Position numbers and translations under genes: made by a program
Assembly (NCBI GenBank): GCA_964541755.1
Contig: CAZIRF010000005.1
Coordinates: 1 to 64,000 of the forward strand
Length of the DNA: 64,000 nt
From: CAZIRF01 sp964541755
GTDB taxonomy: Bacteria; Spirochaetota; Spirochaetia; Treponematales; Breznakiellaceae
Reading direction: 5' to 3'
Notes under the pieces: generated by a model
Database searches by the model: none
Told to the model about the DNA's origin: nothing
What the model saw: the letters and a program-made list of their open reading frames with translations, nothing else
Shown: one piece after another, positions 39,062 to 49,200 of the stretch
How the letters are laid out: each line of letters opens with the position of its first letter
Position numbering within the stretch: the stretch's first letter is position 1

Positions 39062-39072
39062 AGTATAGCACA
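39062..39072 (-). promoter_or_regulatory. Candidate leaderless promoter of protein B gene
   Basis: On the minus strand TGTGC precedes TATACT (39067-39062), which ends 7 nt before ATG at 39054. It sits in the 28-bp gap after the upstream paralogue. Confidence 0.6.
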
Positions 39073-39082
39073 GGGCCGTGTT

Positions 39083-40330
39083 TTAGCGGGAGAGCTGTGC
39101 GCGCAGGGTTGCCATGAAATTGGCGGCTGCGCTCCGGTCTGTAAAGCCGTCGAACATGAAGCCGTTGACGGTCGAGAAGGCCGAGGCGCTGCGGGAGAAG
39201 CTGTCCATGGCCTGAATGTCCGGTTGGCGGGTGCCGTTAGTGGCGGCCGCCCAGCCGCAGTCGCGGGCGAGTTGCCAGAGGGGGTCTCCCGTGCTCATCC
39301 AGTTGAGGAGGGCGTTGCCAACAAGGTCGCGGCGCCGACTGGCTTCGGGGAGCATGGCGACGATGGCCGGGGCAAGGAGGGTGCTGTGGCTGGTCATTCC
39401 ATCCATGGCTGCCGGGAAGGGGGCGGCCCGGAAGTTGAAGATGTGCTGGTAGGGCATGTCGCGGCGGCAGGCGAGGGTCTGGACAAGGCCGATAACGCGG
39501 CCCTCTTCAAGGAGTATGGCCTGGTCGTCTTTGCCCATCTCGAGCCAGTGTCCGGGTAGTATCCCGTCCTGTGCCCAAGATTCAAGGGTATCGAGGGCGT
39601 AATCCCATGCGGGAAAGCGCCCGGAGGGAATGCTGTTCTGCACAGTAGCGGCTTCGCTTGATTGAGCGAGGGTATTGCAAATGGTCGTATAGGATTCGAG
39701 CCCCCCCTTTTCGAGAATCAGGGCAGATATGACGTGCGAAAGGAGTTCGTCATCCGCGCCGGTGACGAGGAGTGGAACATATATGCGCTTGTCCATGCTG
39801 CCATGTACGGCGCGCAGGGAGTCGAACCATGTTCTGGATCCAGGTGTGTGCCCTAGGGTTGAGTCCCAAATACGATTGCCGGCAATTTCGAGGCTGTTCA
39901 ACAGGAGTGGCAGGGCGCGGAGTCTGTTCTCGCGCGAGAGCCCGATGCGCAAGGAGCTTGGCGCACGGTTTGTTATGTCGTGGGGGATGGGTGCGAAGAG
40001 CCGGGCATTGCGGGTAATAGCCAGACCTTCCGGGGCGATGACAAGGTCCGGGACGGGGGCAAAAAGGCGCGGGGCATCAATCAAGGGAAGAAGATCGCTG
40101 ATACTGGCGTATTCAAGGATTTCAACGAGGTTGCCGGTGCCCTTTAGTATGGGCTGTGTTTCCTGGAAGTCGGCGAAACAGCGCAGAAATCCGTCGCGCT
40201 GGCGGCTTTCGAGGCCGACGAGGGCCACCCTGATGGGGTGGGGGCGCAGGATTTCCCGCAGGAGAAAGCCGCCGCAGACGAGAACGATCAGGGCACAGAC
40301 AATGAGAATGATGCGTGTGCTGCGTTTCAT
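39083..40330 (-). CDS. Membrane-anchored solute-binding-protein-like protein A
   Basis: 415 residues with an N-terminal membrane helix (about 5-25) whose two cysteines (positions 12 and 18) sit inside the hydrophobic core, so lipid modification is uncertain. The following strand HPIRVALVGLESRQRDGFLRCF resembles the first strand and helix of periplasmic binding proteins. The middle (VPLLVTGADDELLSHVISAL) and the late SHSTLLAPAIVAMLPEASRR segment match family-1 solute-binding proteins in layout. No transporter genes are adjacent. It lies 15 bp after the TetR gene. TATACT ends 6 nt before ATG without a ribosome binding site. A role as a sensor or in ligand presentation is inference. Confidence 0.7.
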   Translation of the reverse strand: MKRSTRIILIVCALIVLVCGGFLLREILRPHPIRVALVGLESRQRDGFLRCFADFQETQPILKGTGNLVEILEYASISDLLPLIDAPRLFAPVPDLVIAPEGLAITRNARLFAPIPHDITNRAPSSLRIGLSRENRLRALPLLLNSLEIAGNRIWDSTLGHTPGSRTWFDSLRAVHGSMDKRIYVPLLVTGADDELLSHVISALILEKGGLESYTTICNTLAQSSEAATVQNSIPSGRFPAWDYALDTLESWAQDGILPGHWLEMGKDDQAILLEEGRVIGLVQTLACRRDMPYQHIFNFRAAPFPAAMDGMTSHSTLLAPAIVAMLPEASRRRDLVGNALLNWMSTGDPLWQLARDCGWAAATNGTRQPDIQAMDSFSRSASAFSTVNGFMFDGFTDRSAAANFMATLRAQLSR

Positions 40331-40336
40331 TGCATC

Positions 40337-40342
40337 AGTATA
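40337..40342 (-). promoter_or_regulatory. Candidate leaderless -10 of protein A gene
   Basis: TATACT on the minus strand (40342-40337), 6 nt before ATG at 40330. No convincing -35 element is seen. Confidence 0.5.
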
Positions 40343-40345
40343 CCA

Positions 40346-40945
40346 TCAAACGCGCTGTGCAAGGGTGTGAACGGCAAATTCCATGGTCTGGATGATGTCG
40401 CCCACCGACTCTTTTCGCAGGATGACCAAGCGGTAGATGGCCGATTCCATGAAATTGTAGAGGAGGTCGTCCGCCTGGCGGACATTCATGGGCGGGAGGT
40501 CGCCCTTGCGGATGCCGTCGATGACGATGCCGGCGAGGATGTGGCGCAGGCGTACCGTGCGTCGGCGCACCCGGGTGTCCGGGTCGGTACCGCTCTTGGA
40601 GATGTGCAGGAGGTAGTTCAAGACGACGACGAGGAGTTTGCGGTGTTCCTCGAGGCGGTGGATGATCATGGTGAGGACACGGATGAGCTTGTCCTCGGTG
40701 CGCATGGAGGTATCGGTCTTGATATCCTGGAGGTCCTCTTCGACCAGCTCCATCATCTGCTTGATGCTCCAGTTGAAGATTTCCTTCTTGTTTTTGAAGT
40801 AGATGTAGAGGGTGGTTCGGGTTATGCCGCAGCGATCGGCTATCTTCTGGAAGGTCGCGTCCTCGTAGCCCTCGTCTATAAAAACATCGAGGGACTTTTC
40901 AAGAATTTCGCGGCGGCGTTTGTCGTGTTCAACGACGATTGACAT
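40346..40945 (-). CDS. TetR-family transcriptional regulator
   Basis: 199 residues. The N-terminal helix-turn-helix (about 15-60) contains FIDEGYEDATFQKIADRCGI followed by TRTTLYIYFKNKKEIF, a textbook TetR DNA-binding domain. The C-terminal ligand domain is not assignable. Start at ATG 40945 with AGGAGGT 8 nt upstream. The start lies 17 nt inside the end of the RlmL-like gene, so the two are cotranscribed. Protein A follows after 15 bp; the regulator may control it or itself, but no operator can be pointed to. Confidence 0.9.
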   Translation of the reverse strand: MSIVVEHDKRRREILEKSLDVFIDEGYEDATFQKIADRCGITRTTLYIYFKNKKEIFNWSIKQMMELVEEDLQDIKTDTSMRTEDKLIRVLTMIIHRLEEHRKLLVVVLNYLLHISKSGTDPDTRVRRRTVRLRHILAGIVIDGIRKGDLPPMNVRQADDLLYNFMESAIYRLVILRKESVGDIIQTMEFAVHTLAQRV

Positions 40946-42140
40946 GCCCGGCACCTCCTGTTGGGTTGTAGGTGTAGAGGTATGATCGTATGGCCCCGCT
41001 GCTCACTTCATGGACATCGCTTGCCGCGAAGCCGAAGTGGGACTCGAAGCCCTCGTGGTTGGTGATGAAGGCGAGCTTCCAGTCGGGGAAGCGCTCGCGC
41101 AGTATGCCCATTTGCCGGTAGGTGGCCTCTGCCTGTGCCTTGTCGCCCAAACGCTCGCCCCAGGGCGGGTTTGTAAGGAGGAGGCCGTCGTGTTCGGCGC
41201 TGCGGGCCTGGGGGAGTTCGAGTTGCTCGATGCGGGGCCAGCAGTCCGGGGTGCCGGCGGGGCGGGCGTCGTCGCCGCGTGCCCCGCGGGTGAAGGGCTT
41301 GCCGCTGGCCAGTTCCCAGGCGCGGCGCAGGTTGGAGCGGGCGATGGCCACAGAGCGGGGGTCGCTGTCGCTGCCAAAGAGGCGGATGGGCCGGGATGTG
41401 TCGATGCGTTTTCGCAGTTCCGCACGGGTGGCCTCTTCGACGCCGGCCTCGTTGAAGGGGAGGTCTGCGAGGGTGAAGGGTCGGCCCAGGCCGGGGGCAA
41501 TGTCCCAAGCGTAGAGGAGGGCTTCGACGAGGAAGGTCCCCGAGCCGCAGAAGGGGTCGTGGAGAGGAGTCTTGCGGCGCCAGAGCTCGTAGAGGAGGAT
41601 GGCGGCGGCGGTGGTCTCGCGAAGGGGGGCGGTGCCGGCCTCGCTGCGCCAGCCGCGGCGAAAGAGGGGCTCGCCGCAGAGGTCCAGCATAAGGGTCGCG
41701 CGATCCTTTTCCATATATACACGAATGCTGCAGGCCTCTTGCCAGTCGGACAGGCGTTCGAGGCCGCGCTTCTCGCAGAGGACAGCGGCGATGGCCTTGT
41801 GCACGACCGCCTGTATGCTGGTCTCGGCACGAAGCGCGGACTGCTTGCTGCGCACCTTGTCGATTTTAACGGTACGAGTCTCGGGGATATACTGCTGCCA
41901 GTCAATGGCCTTGGTGCCCTCGAAGAGCCCGTCGAAGTCTTTCGCCTCGAAGCGGGCCACTTCCAAAAGGACGCGATCGGCGGTTCTAAGGGCGAGGAGG
42001 GCGAGCCAGAGTCCCTTGATATCGGCCTCGAAACGAACACGGCCAAAACCGCTTTCGAGTACGCGCAGGGAGAGTTTCTTGAGTTCGTTCGAAAGGACCT
42101 TTTCGGCCCCGATAGCGCAGAGGGCGCTGGCTGTGTACAT
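40929..42140 (-). CDS. THUMP-domain RlmL/Trm-like rRNA guanine methyltransferase
   Basis: 403 residues. An N-terminal THUMP-type RNA-binding region (about 1-160, opening MYTASALCAIGAEKVLSNEL) precedes a UPF0020-type methyltransferase. The SAM-binding DPFCGSGT motif and the NPPWGE catalytic motif (usually NPPYGE) are visible, as in the N-terminal half of RlmL, which makes m2G2445 in 23S rRNA. The RlmK half found in the E. coli fusion is absent. ATG at 42140 is chosen by family similarity; ATG at 42158 is in frame but without a ribosome binding site. TAATAC (42153-42148) ends 7 nt before the start, again fitting a leaderless transcript. It overlaps the TetR gene by 17 nt. Confidence 0.88.
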   Translation of the reverse strand: MYTASALCAIGAEKVLSNELKKLSLRVLESGFGRVRFEADIKGLWLALLALRTADRVLLEVARFEAKDFDGLFEGTKAIDWQQYIPETRTVKIDKVRSKQSALRAETSIQAVVHKAIAAVLCEKRGLERLSDWQEACSIRVYMEKDRATLMLDLCGEPLFRRGWRSEAGTAPLRETTAAAILLYELWRRKTPLHDPFCGSGTFLVEALLYAWDIAPGLGRPFTLADLPFNEAGVEEATRAELRKRIDTSRPIRLFGSDSDPRSVAIARSNLRRAWELASGKPFTRGARGDDARPAGTPDCWPRIEQLELPQARSAEHDGLLLTNPPWGERLGDKAQAEATYRQMGILRERFPDWKLAFITNHEGFESHFGFAASDVHEVSSGAIRSYLYTYNPTGGAGHVNRR

Positions 42141-42231
42141 GATATCAGTATTACACATTATGTGTCTTTGTTGAAGGGAGACTTTGACAGTTGCGGGACG
42201 ATTTGTCGTGTTGACCGGACTGTACTGTTGT

Positions 42232-43236
42232 CTACTCCACTTTGATCCAGCACAGTTCGTGCTTGTTGTTGTTGAGGTGAACGACGAAGCTCCCGGGGAT
42301 ACTGGCGAAGGCGCGGGTGGTCTCGCGGTCCCAGTCGCCCTGCATTTTGATGGTGCAGATAAAGTTCTTGCACAGGCCGGAGTCCAGCCAGCCTCGTACC
42401 CATTCCAGCAGGCGCGAGGGGTAACAGATGACATCGCTGAATATCCAGTCGAAGGGGCCGATGTCGGCGGGCTTGAGGGTAAAGGCGTCGTGGGCCAGGA
42501 ATTCGATGTTGGGCTTGTCCATGAGGCGCTCGTCGAGGGGCGAACGGTCGACGGCGAGGACGCTGGCCCCCAGCTGGTCGAGGACCCAGGTCCAGCCGCC
42601 GGGGCAGGCGCCCGCGTCCAGGCATCGCTCGCCGGTTTGGGGCCAGCGGCGGGCGAGGATGAGGGCCTCCTGGAGCTTGCGGTAGGCGCGGCTGGGCGGG
42701 TTCACCTTGTCTTCGGCAAGGTCGAGGATGCCGCCGGGAAAGGGACTTGAGCAGCGGGCGCTCGCGACCATAAGGTGATCGTCCAAGAGCGTATAGGCCC
42801 CCATGGGGCTTTCGGGGAGGAGCCAGGGGAAGGTCTTGGTCTTCGTGTTGATGTAGGGGAGTTTGTCGCGGACAAGTTCGCCACGGCGAAAGCTCGTGTA
42901 CAGGGCGGGCGCCCAGTTGCGCTGGATGTCCTTGAGGGCCCGGGCCGCCTGCGATATGGAGTCGAACTCGACGATGAAGGGCTCGAGCCAGACATTCCGG
43001 TGCCAGAAGGTCTGGACGAGGGGGCCCTCGACCGCGAAGAAGGGCCCGAAGGCACCGGGCAGCGTTGCCGATTGAGCTGCCCCGGGCAGGGCCGGCGATT
43101 GGGTGTCCTGGTCGCCAGCCGGGCGGGCGCGGAGTGGACTATCAGCATGGGCCAATTCCCCGGCCAAATGGTCGGGGAAGGAGGTATCGGTCTGATAGAT
43201 ACAGCCGTTCCAGGGTGTTATGCGCGCTTCGTTCAC
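42232..43236 (-). CDS. RlmM-like SAM-dependent methyltransferase with inserted segment
   Basis: 334 residues. The C-terminal half is a Rossmann methyltransferase of the FtsJ/RlmM type: CLDAGACPGGWTWVLDQLGA, the FDWIFSDVICYP block and FICTIKMQGDWD give the usual K-D-K-like arrangement. RlmM makes Cm2498 in 23S rRNA. The N-terminal half resembles the RlmM RNA-binding part, but residues about 28-60 are a low-complexity Pro/Ala/Arg insert with the sequence SPLRARPAGD near its start. That insert is encoded partly by the 22-bp repeat at 43125-43146. The start is GTG at 43236, sharing 4 nt (GTGA) with the stop of the giant gene upstream, so translation is probably coupled. Confidence 0.82.
   Translation of the reverse strand: MNEARITPWNGCIYQTDTSFPDHLAGELAHADSPLRARPAGDQDTQSPALPGAAQSATLPGAFGPFFAVEGPLVQTFWHRNVWLEPFIVEFDSISQAARALKDIQRNWAPALYTSFRRGELVRDKLPYINTKTKTFPWLLPESPMGAYTLLDDHLMVASARCSSPFPGGILDLAEDKVNPPSRAYRKLQEALILARRWPQTGERCLDAGACPGGWTWVLDQLGASVLAVDRSPLDERLMDKPNIEFLAHDAFTLKPADIGPFDWIFSDVICYPSRLLEWVRGWLDSGLCKNFICTIKMQGDWDRETTRAFASIPGSFVVHLNNNKHELCWIKVE
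43125..43146 (+). repeat. 22-bp exact repeat ending in GACTATCAGC, copy 1
   Basis: Identical 22-bp sequence at 56265-56286 (+) and 61423-61444 (reverse orientation). This copy lies inside the RlmM-like coding sequence in antisense orientation and encodes part of its low-complexity insert. It has no obvious internal symmetry. Confidence 0.85.
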
Positions 43237-46200
43237 TTGACAACCATCACCTTGCGTATTTCGTCAATCTGCGGCCCGACGATGCGGATAAAGTAGAGCC
43301 CGCGGGCGACTACCCTGCCGCCTGCGTTGCGGCCGTCCCATACGGCGGTCCAGTCGCCGGCCGCGCGGGTGCCCCGGTACAGGGAGCGCACGACCGAGCC
43401 GTCGAGGGTGTAGACCGTAATGGTTACCGGTCCACTGTTCGAAAGCTGGTAGGACAGGCGGGTGGTCTCGCCGCGCGTCGGGTTTATGACGTTGTTGAGG
43501 ATGGTAACATTTCCGCGCTGTTTTGTAACATCGTGGATGTCGAAAGAGAAGGGCCGTATGCGGCGGTACCAATCGGCCGGGATATCACCCAGATCGGCGT
43601 CGAGGCGGGCCCCGTAGCGGGTGCTGCCATCCGGGAAAGCTCCACCGCTTGTAGCCCCGACTGGGCCCGTGAAGCGGAAGAAGAAGTCGAGTGTCGATAC
43701 ACTCACGATCTTGGGGTTCGAGGCGTCGAAGGCGTAGTCGACCGTGTTGTTGGTCCCGGGCGTTCCGGTGACATCGTCCGTGTTGGGGTTGGGCTCGGGG
43801 GTGATGGAGCTGTAGACCACATGGTTGTAGTCGGGGAGCCAGAGGCCCGCAGGGCCGTTCTGCACCGTCGCCCGCCATTCATCGCCTACGTTGGTGTCGA
43901 AGTCGATGAGCGGAAGGTCCCCGGTGGCGAATACGCGGGCCTGGAGGTCAAAGTCCTGGTCGCGCAGCCACTGCGAGCCGTCGAAGGCGCGCACGAGGCC
44001 GATGGTCTGGCTCGAGGCAGTATCCCCGTCAATCCCGAAGATGTCCAGATCGATATCCTCTGCAAGGCCCTCGTCCAATGTGACGGAGTCCTTGGCAAAC
44101 AGGGGCCAGACAAAGTAGGTCGCGTCATCGGCCGCGGCCGGCTCGCGGGAGACGAGGAGGTCGCTGTGGCAGTGGACCGGGTCGAGGACCGTGTTGGCCG
44201 GTGTCGAGATGGGGTAGTAGGGAGGGGGCAGCATCAAGTTCTGCCATTCTTGGTCGACAGAGTAGTCTGTTGCGGCGTCCTTGTCGTCGTTGAGGGCGGC
44301 AGAGACGGCAAAGGTCCCGCCGCTTCGAATGGCCGCGACATCGAGGTTCCCGCCAAGGGTCGTGAGGTACTCTGTCATGCTGCTGTCGAGGCCCGCGGGG
44401 GTGATGTTCGTGCGGCTCTCCGCGGCGAGGTCGGCCGCAGTTGGGAGTGTATCCTCTGCGATGTAGACCGGCTCGGAGAAGACTATCAGCCGTTGGTTGT
44501 GTCCGGGCAGGGCCAGGCTGTACGCAATGAGGGGGCGTGCGGTGTCGACGGGGGTCTGTGCCTGTTCTTCCACCGGGAAATTGACCAAGGCGAAGCGTTG
44601 GGTGGAGGCGTCGCGCAGGCTGACGCTGCCTGTAACGGAAACGCGCCAAGATGGTGTGGTACCGGTATCGAGGTACTTCTTTTCTACCAGGTGTATATAG
44701 AATTCCTGGTTTGCGAAGCTGCCTGTAGTAATTGCCGCGAAGCCGTTTGTTCCCTTGCTTCGGTCGATTTCGTAGCCGGCCACCTCGACATCGAAGGCCG
44801 AGAAATCCATGTTGAGGGGGGCGGCCGCCGTAACGCGGATGCGGTCGATGCGGCCGTTCTCGTTGCCGTCTTCCGTGTAGCTGTAGACGGCTTGGAGGCC
44901 GGCGAGCCAGCGGTAACAGGTGCGGTCGGTCTCCCCGCCAATATTGTCGAGGAAAGCTTCTGCAATATAGAGATCGATATCGCTGTCGGGGTTGACGGCG
45001 ACCGCATGGGCGCGGGCGTCGCTGTAGGCGACGACGACATGGAGGAGCTCGAGGTCGGCCCCCGGGATAATGTCTATCTGCCACATACGGGTAGCGTCGG
45101 GCGCGGCGGGGAGAACCCAGTCGAGGTCGCCGGTTTGGTCGGCGTCGAGGCGGGTTAGGCGTATGCGCGCGCTCTCGCTTGCACCCTGTATGCGTAAGGC
45201 GCCACCGGCCATGAAGGTCTGCATGCGGTTCCGTTCAAATTGAATGGTTTGGTTCGCGACCTCGCAGATGAAGCGGTACCAGCTCGTACTGCCGCGCACT
45301 TCGATGGGGCCATCGGCGGCCGGGCGGGTAAAGTGTACCTCTCCTTCGCGGGCGACAAAGCCGGCGTCGCCCACGCTGTTCGTCCAGTGCCCGTCAAGCT
45401 GTATGCCGTAGTCTACAGGCGATACATCGAGGGTCCCCGTTTCGATGACGAGATTGTGCGAGAGGGAAATGTCGCTTGCCAGCTCAATAGTGCCACCGGA
45501 GGCAAGGGTCAGGTGCCCCAGGGTCTCGCTCGCTTCGAGGCTGGTACCGGCCCCGGTCATGCGCAGGGTGGCGTATTGATTACCGGCAAGCGTACCGTCG
45601 AAGACGACCGAGCCATCTGCAAAGATGCTGCTCATGGCGCTTCCCGTGTGAGATACCGTGTAGCCTGTGGTCGCGAGGAAGTTCCCGCAGCGCAGTTCTG
45701 TCCCCTCGAAGAGGACGAGACTCCCCGCGATGCCGCGGAAGGAATCGGGCACTGCCGTGGCCGCGGCGTTGGTATCCGCAATCCAGCCCAGGTCGTTTGT
45801 CGCGATGTCGAGCCAGCCGCTCTCGATCGTCGTCGTGCGGGCGGCACCCGTCTGGTAGATGTCGTCATCGGCAATCAGGAGGCCGTTTCCGGCGGACTTG
45901 CCCGTCGTGCGCAGGTTCGCAACGATTTGGCTGTTTGAACGGAAGTTCTGAGTGGCGGCCCCGTCGAAGACGAGCTCGTCCTCGAAGTGGGTAAAGGAAG
46001 CGAGGCTCATGTCGCCGGCAATGCTGATGCTTGCGACGCCGCCGTCGTAGCCGGTAAGGGTGGGGCTGCCGCCGCCAGAATCATCTCCGGTATAGGAAGC
46101 GTTAAAGTCCAGGCCTCCGGTGCCGGCTTCGATGATGCCGTTTGTGTGGCTTACTGCGCCGGCGAAGCTCTGCTGGCCGCTGCCTGAAAGCAGGGTGTCG

Positions 46201-49200
46201 GCAGCATCGCTTGTGTCCACCGTAAGGGCCGCCCCCCAATCGATGTCCCCGCTTGCGAGGATTGAACCTTTGATGAGGATAGCGTCGGCTGCGGTCGAGC
46301 TTGTTGTTACATCGACGCTTGCGAAGCGAAGGAGCGCACTGCCGCTTTCGTCGGCAAAGTGTATCTGTGCATCCCCTCCATCTACCTGGAGGGAGCGGGA
46401 ATTGTCGGTATTGGGCATAAGGGTGGACGCGAAGAGGATGGCCGTTCCGCTTGTGGCGGTGCTTTCGAAGGAGACGTTCGCGCCAATCGTTACCGGGTCG
46501 TTCCAAACCTGTGCGCCTGTCGTGGTCACACTGCCGCCCGTTATGCTTACTGTTCCGGCAGCGTCACTCGTTATCGAGGCGAGCGGATACGTCGCGCCCA
46601 CTGCGCCGTTGAAGGTGAGCGGCCCGGCGGTATTGACGGCGAGGCTGCGGGCTGTGGCGAGGGCATCGGAATCGAGGGAAGAGCTTAGGCTGATAGTTCC
46701 CGCCGCGCCCGCGCCATTCGAGGAGAGGGTGGTATTTGCGAAGAGGCCGACGGGCCCGGTAAAGATCTGCCTGCCATATGTTACGATACTGGCGCCCGCA
46801 AGTTCAATCGCCCCCGCCGTGACGGCGAGGTCTTGCGGGAGGTTGGCCGCATCGAAACCGACTGCCGCGTTGAGGCGGGCGGTCGCCGTGCCGGCCGCAA
46901 GCGAGAGGTTCTGCGCACCGGTAATGCGGGAATAAATGGTGATGTTCCGGCTGGCTGCGGCGGTCGTGATGGTGACGCTGTCGCTCGAAAGAGTGAGCGT
47001 GTTGGTCGCATCGTTGCCAATTGTGATGTCGCCGCCCGAGGTCCAGGTGAGGCCATCGAGGGTGATATCCCCTTGAAGGTTTGTGTTTGTATTTCCTGCG
47101 GCGCTGTTTATATTCCCGCGGAAGGTGATCATGCCGGCAGTCTCTGCCTGGGTGATGCCGCTGGCGGTGCGGACGCTATCATGGAAAATGACGGTGCCCA
47201 GGCCGTTCTGGGCAATGGCGGCACCGATGCCGATGCCGATTGCGCTGGCTGGCAAGCTGCCGCCGACGGCGGCGTGGAAGGTCTTGCCGCCAGAACCCGC
47301 GAGGACAAGATTGCGGTTCCCATCAAGGGGGGCGTAGATGTCCCAGGTCCCGGCGCCGGTCCAGGTCGTGGCGCCGACAAGGGTGGCGGTGTCGCTGTCT
47401 ATGAGGTTTGATCCTATCTGTACCGTTCCGCTCACCGTTATAGTGCCGGGCCCAAAGCTCGCGTTGGCCAGGGTCGTAAGGTCGCCGGTGTTCACGTTGG
47501 CTGCGAAGGTGACCGGGCCGCTCCCGTTGTTCTGGGTGATTGACAGGAGAGCTGTGGGTGTTCCTATTGCCCCGTAGAAGGTCTTGCTGCCGGTTATGGG
47601 GGCCGTCTGGTTGCCGCCAGCGAGTATGAGGTCTTGGTCGCCGGTGATGGATGAGTAGACGGTATAGTTGCCGTTGCCCTGGAGCGTCACGTTGCCGCCC
47701 GAAAGGGTGATACTGTCGCCGTCCGCGGGCGTACTGCCAAAGGTTACATTTCCGGTGCTGGAGAAGATGAGACCATGAAGGGTCAGGTCGCCGTAGAAAT
47801 CCGAGCTTCCGCTCCCCAGGCTAACGTCCCCGTCAAAACGGATGGGATTCGCCCCGTTGGTTTGACTCGCGCTGTTGGCGTCAAAGGTATCTTGGAAGTG
47901 GACGAGGTTTGTAGTGCCGTTGACGGTGAGGGTGCCGCTGGTGCTGTCGAGTGCGACACTGGCGGCGAAGGTTTTGGTGCCGGGGCCGGAGAGGGTCAGG
48001 TCGCCGATGGGTGTGGTACTGCCGATGGCGGCATCGAAGTTGCGGTTACCGTTGTCGGTGAAGGTGAGGGAGTATGCGGTGCCGTCGTTGTTGTCGTTGA
48101 TTTCCGCATCGAAGGTCGCGTCGCCGGTCAAAGTTGCAGCCACGTTGCCAATGAGTTGTATAGGGCTTCCGAAGTTGGTGGTCCCCGCAATGGAGAAGTC
48201 GGCGGCCACGTCGACACGGCTTGCCCCAGTCTGCACGAAGTTGCCGCCGGCTGTGGTCGTGCGGATGTTGATGGTGCCGGTGTCGTCATCGCCCTCCGGG
48301 TCTGCAAGGGTAAGAACGCCTGAGTTGTCAAGGCTGATAGTTCCGATGCTGCTAATACCGCGCGCGAAGCTGGCATTGCCGGCGCTCGAGAGCGTAAGGC
48401 TGTCGAGATCGTTGGTGGCGCCCAGCTGCCCGTTGGCGAAGAGGTTGCCGCTTCCGGCCTCGATAGATAGGCTGCGAGCTGTTGCGCCGCCGTTCACCGG
48501 CCCAAGGGTGATGGTTCCTGCTGCAAGTGCGCCCGTCGAGAGGCTTGTGTCCTGCGCGAGGATAACGGGTCGGTTTGCCGCCTCGCTTCCAAGCGCCATA
48601 TCCATGCCGCTCGTTACGATATTCCCGGCGATGCTCACGCTGGAGGGTGCGGTCGCGGTGAGGCCGGCGCTGGTGGTGAATGTTTCGCTATCGAGCGTGT
48701 TGAGGGTGAGCGTTCCCGTATTGTTAAAGGCGACTGCGCCGCCTGCCCCGTTCCCCGCCGCCACCGTGCCGCCGTCGTTGATGGCGATGTTGTAAGGGCC
48801 GCCAGCTATGGTGAAGCCCTGGCCCGCCGCCGTACTGGTCGTATTGAGCGCCCCGTTGAAGGAGACCGTGTTGGGCGCAGCGCGAGCGCCGATGGCTAGG
48901 TTGTACCAGGCCTGATTATTGGTGTTGACAGTCTGGTTCCCCGTGCCGTTGAGCGAGAGGGTGGAGGTCCCCGCGGCGAGGGTCGCATTGGCCGCCGTGA
49001 GGGTGACGTTCCCACCCACCTGGATCGTGTGAGAATTTGCGTCCAAGGTGCCGGCCCCGACGCTCGCCACGAGGAGGTTCCCCGTTACGGAAATGGGGCT
49101 GAGTATGTCAGCGCCGTAATCGATGGTCAGGTTGGCGAAGGCCTCCCCGGCCTTCATGCTGATATCGGCACCATCGCTCATCATGCGGACTGTCGAACCC

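Noticed and set aside
43065..45158. A 697-codon open frame on the plus strand inside the giant secreted protein gene
   Set aside because: It is antisense to a coherent 2995-residue protein with signal peptide and FlgD-like end, and translates to a Gly/Val/Arg-rich sequence without family features. GC-rich repetitive codons keep antisense frames open.
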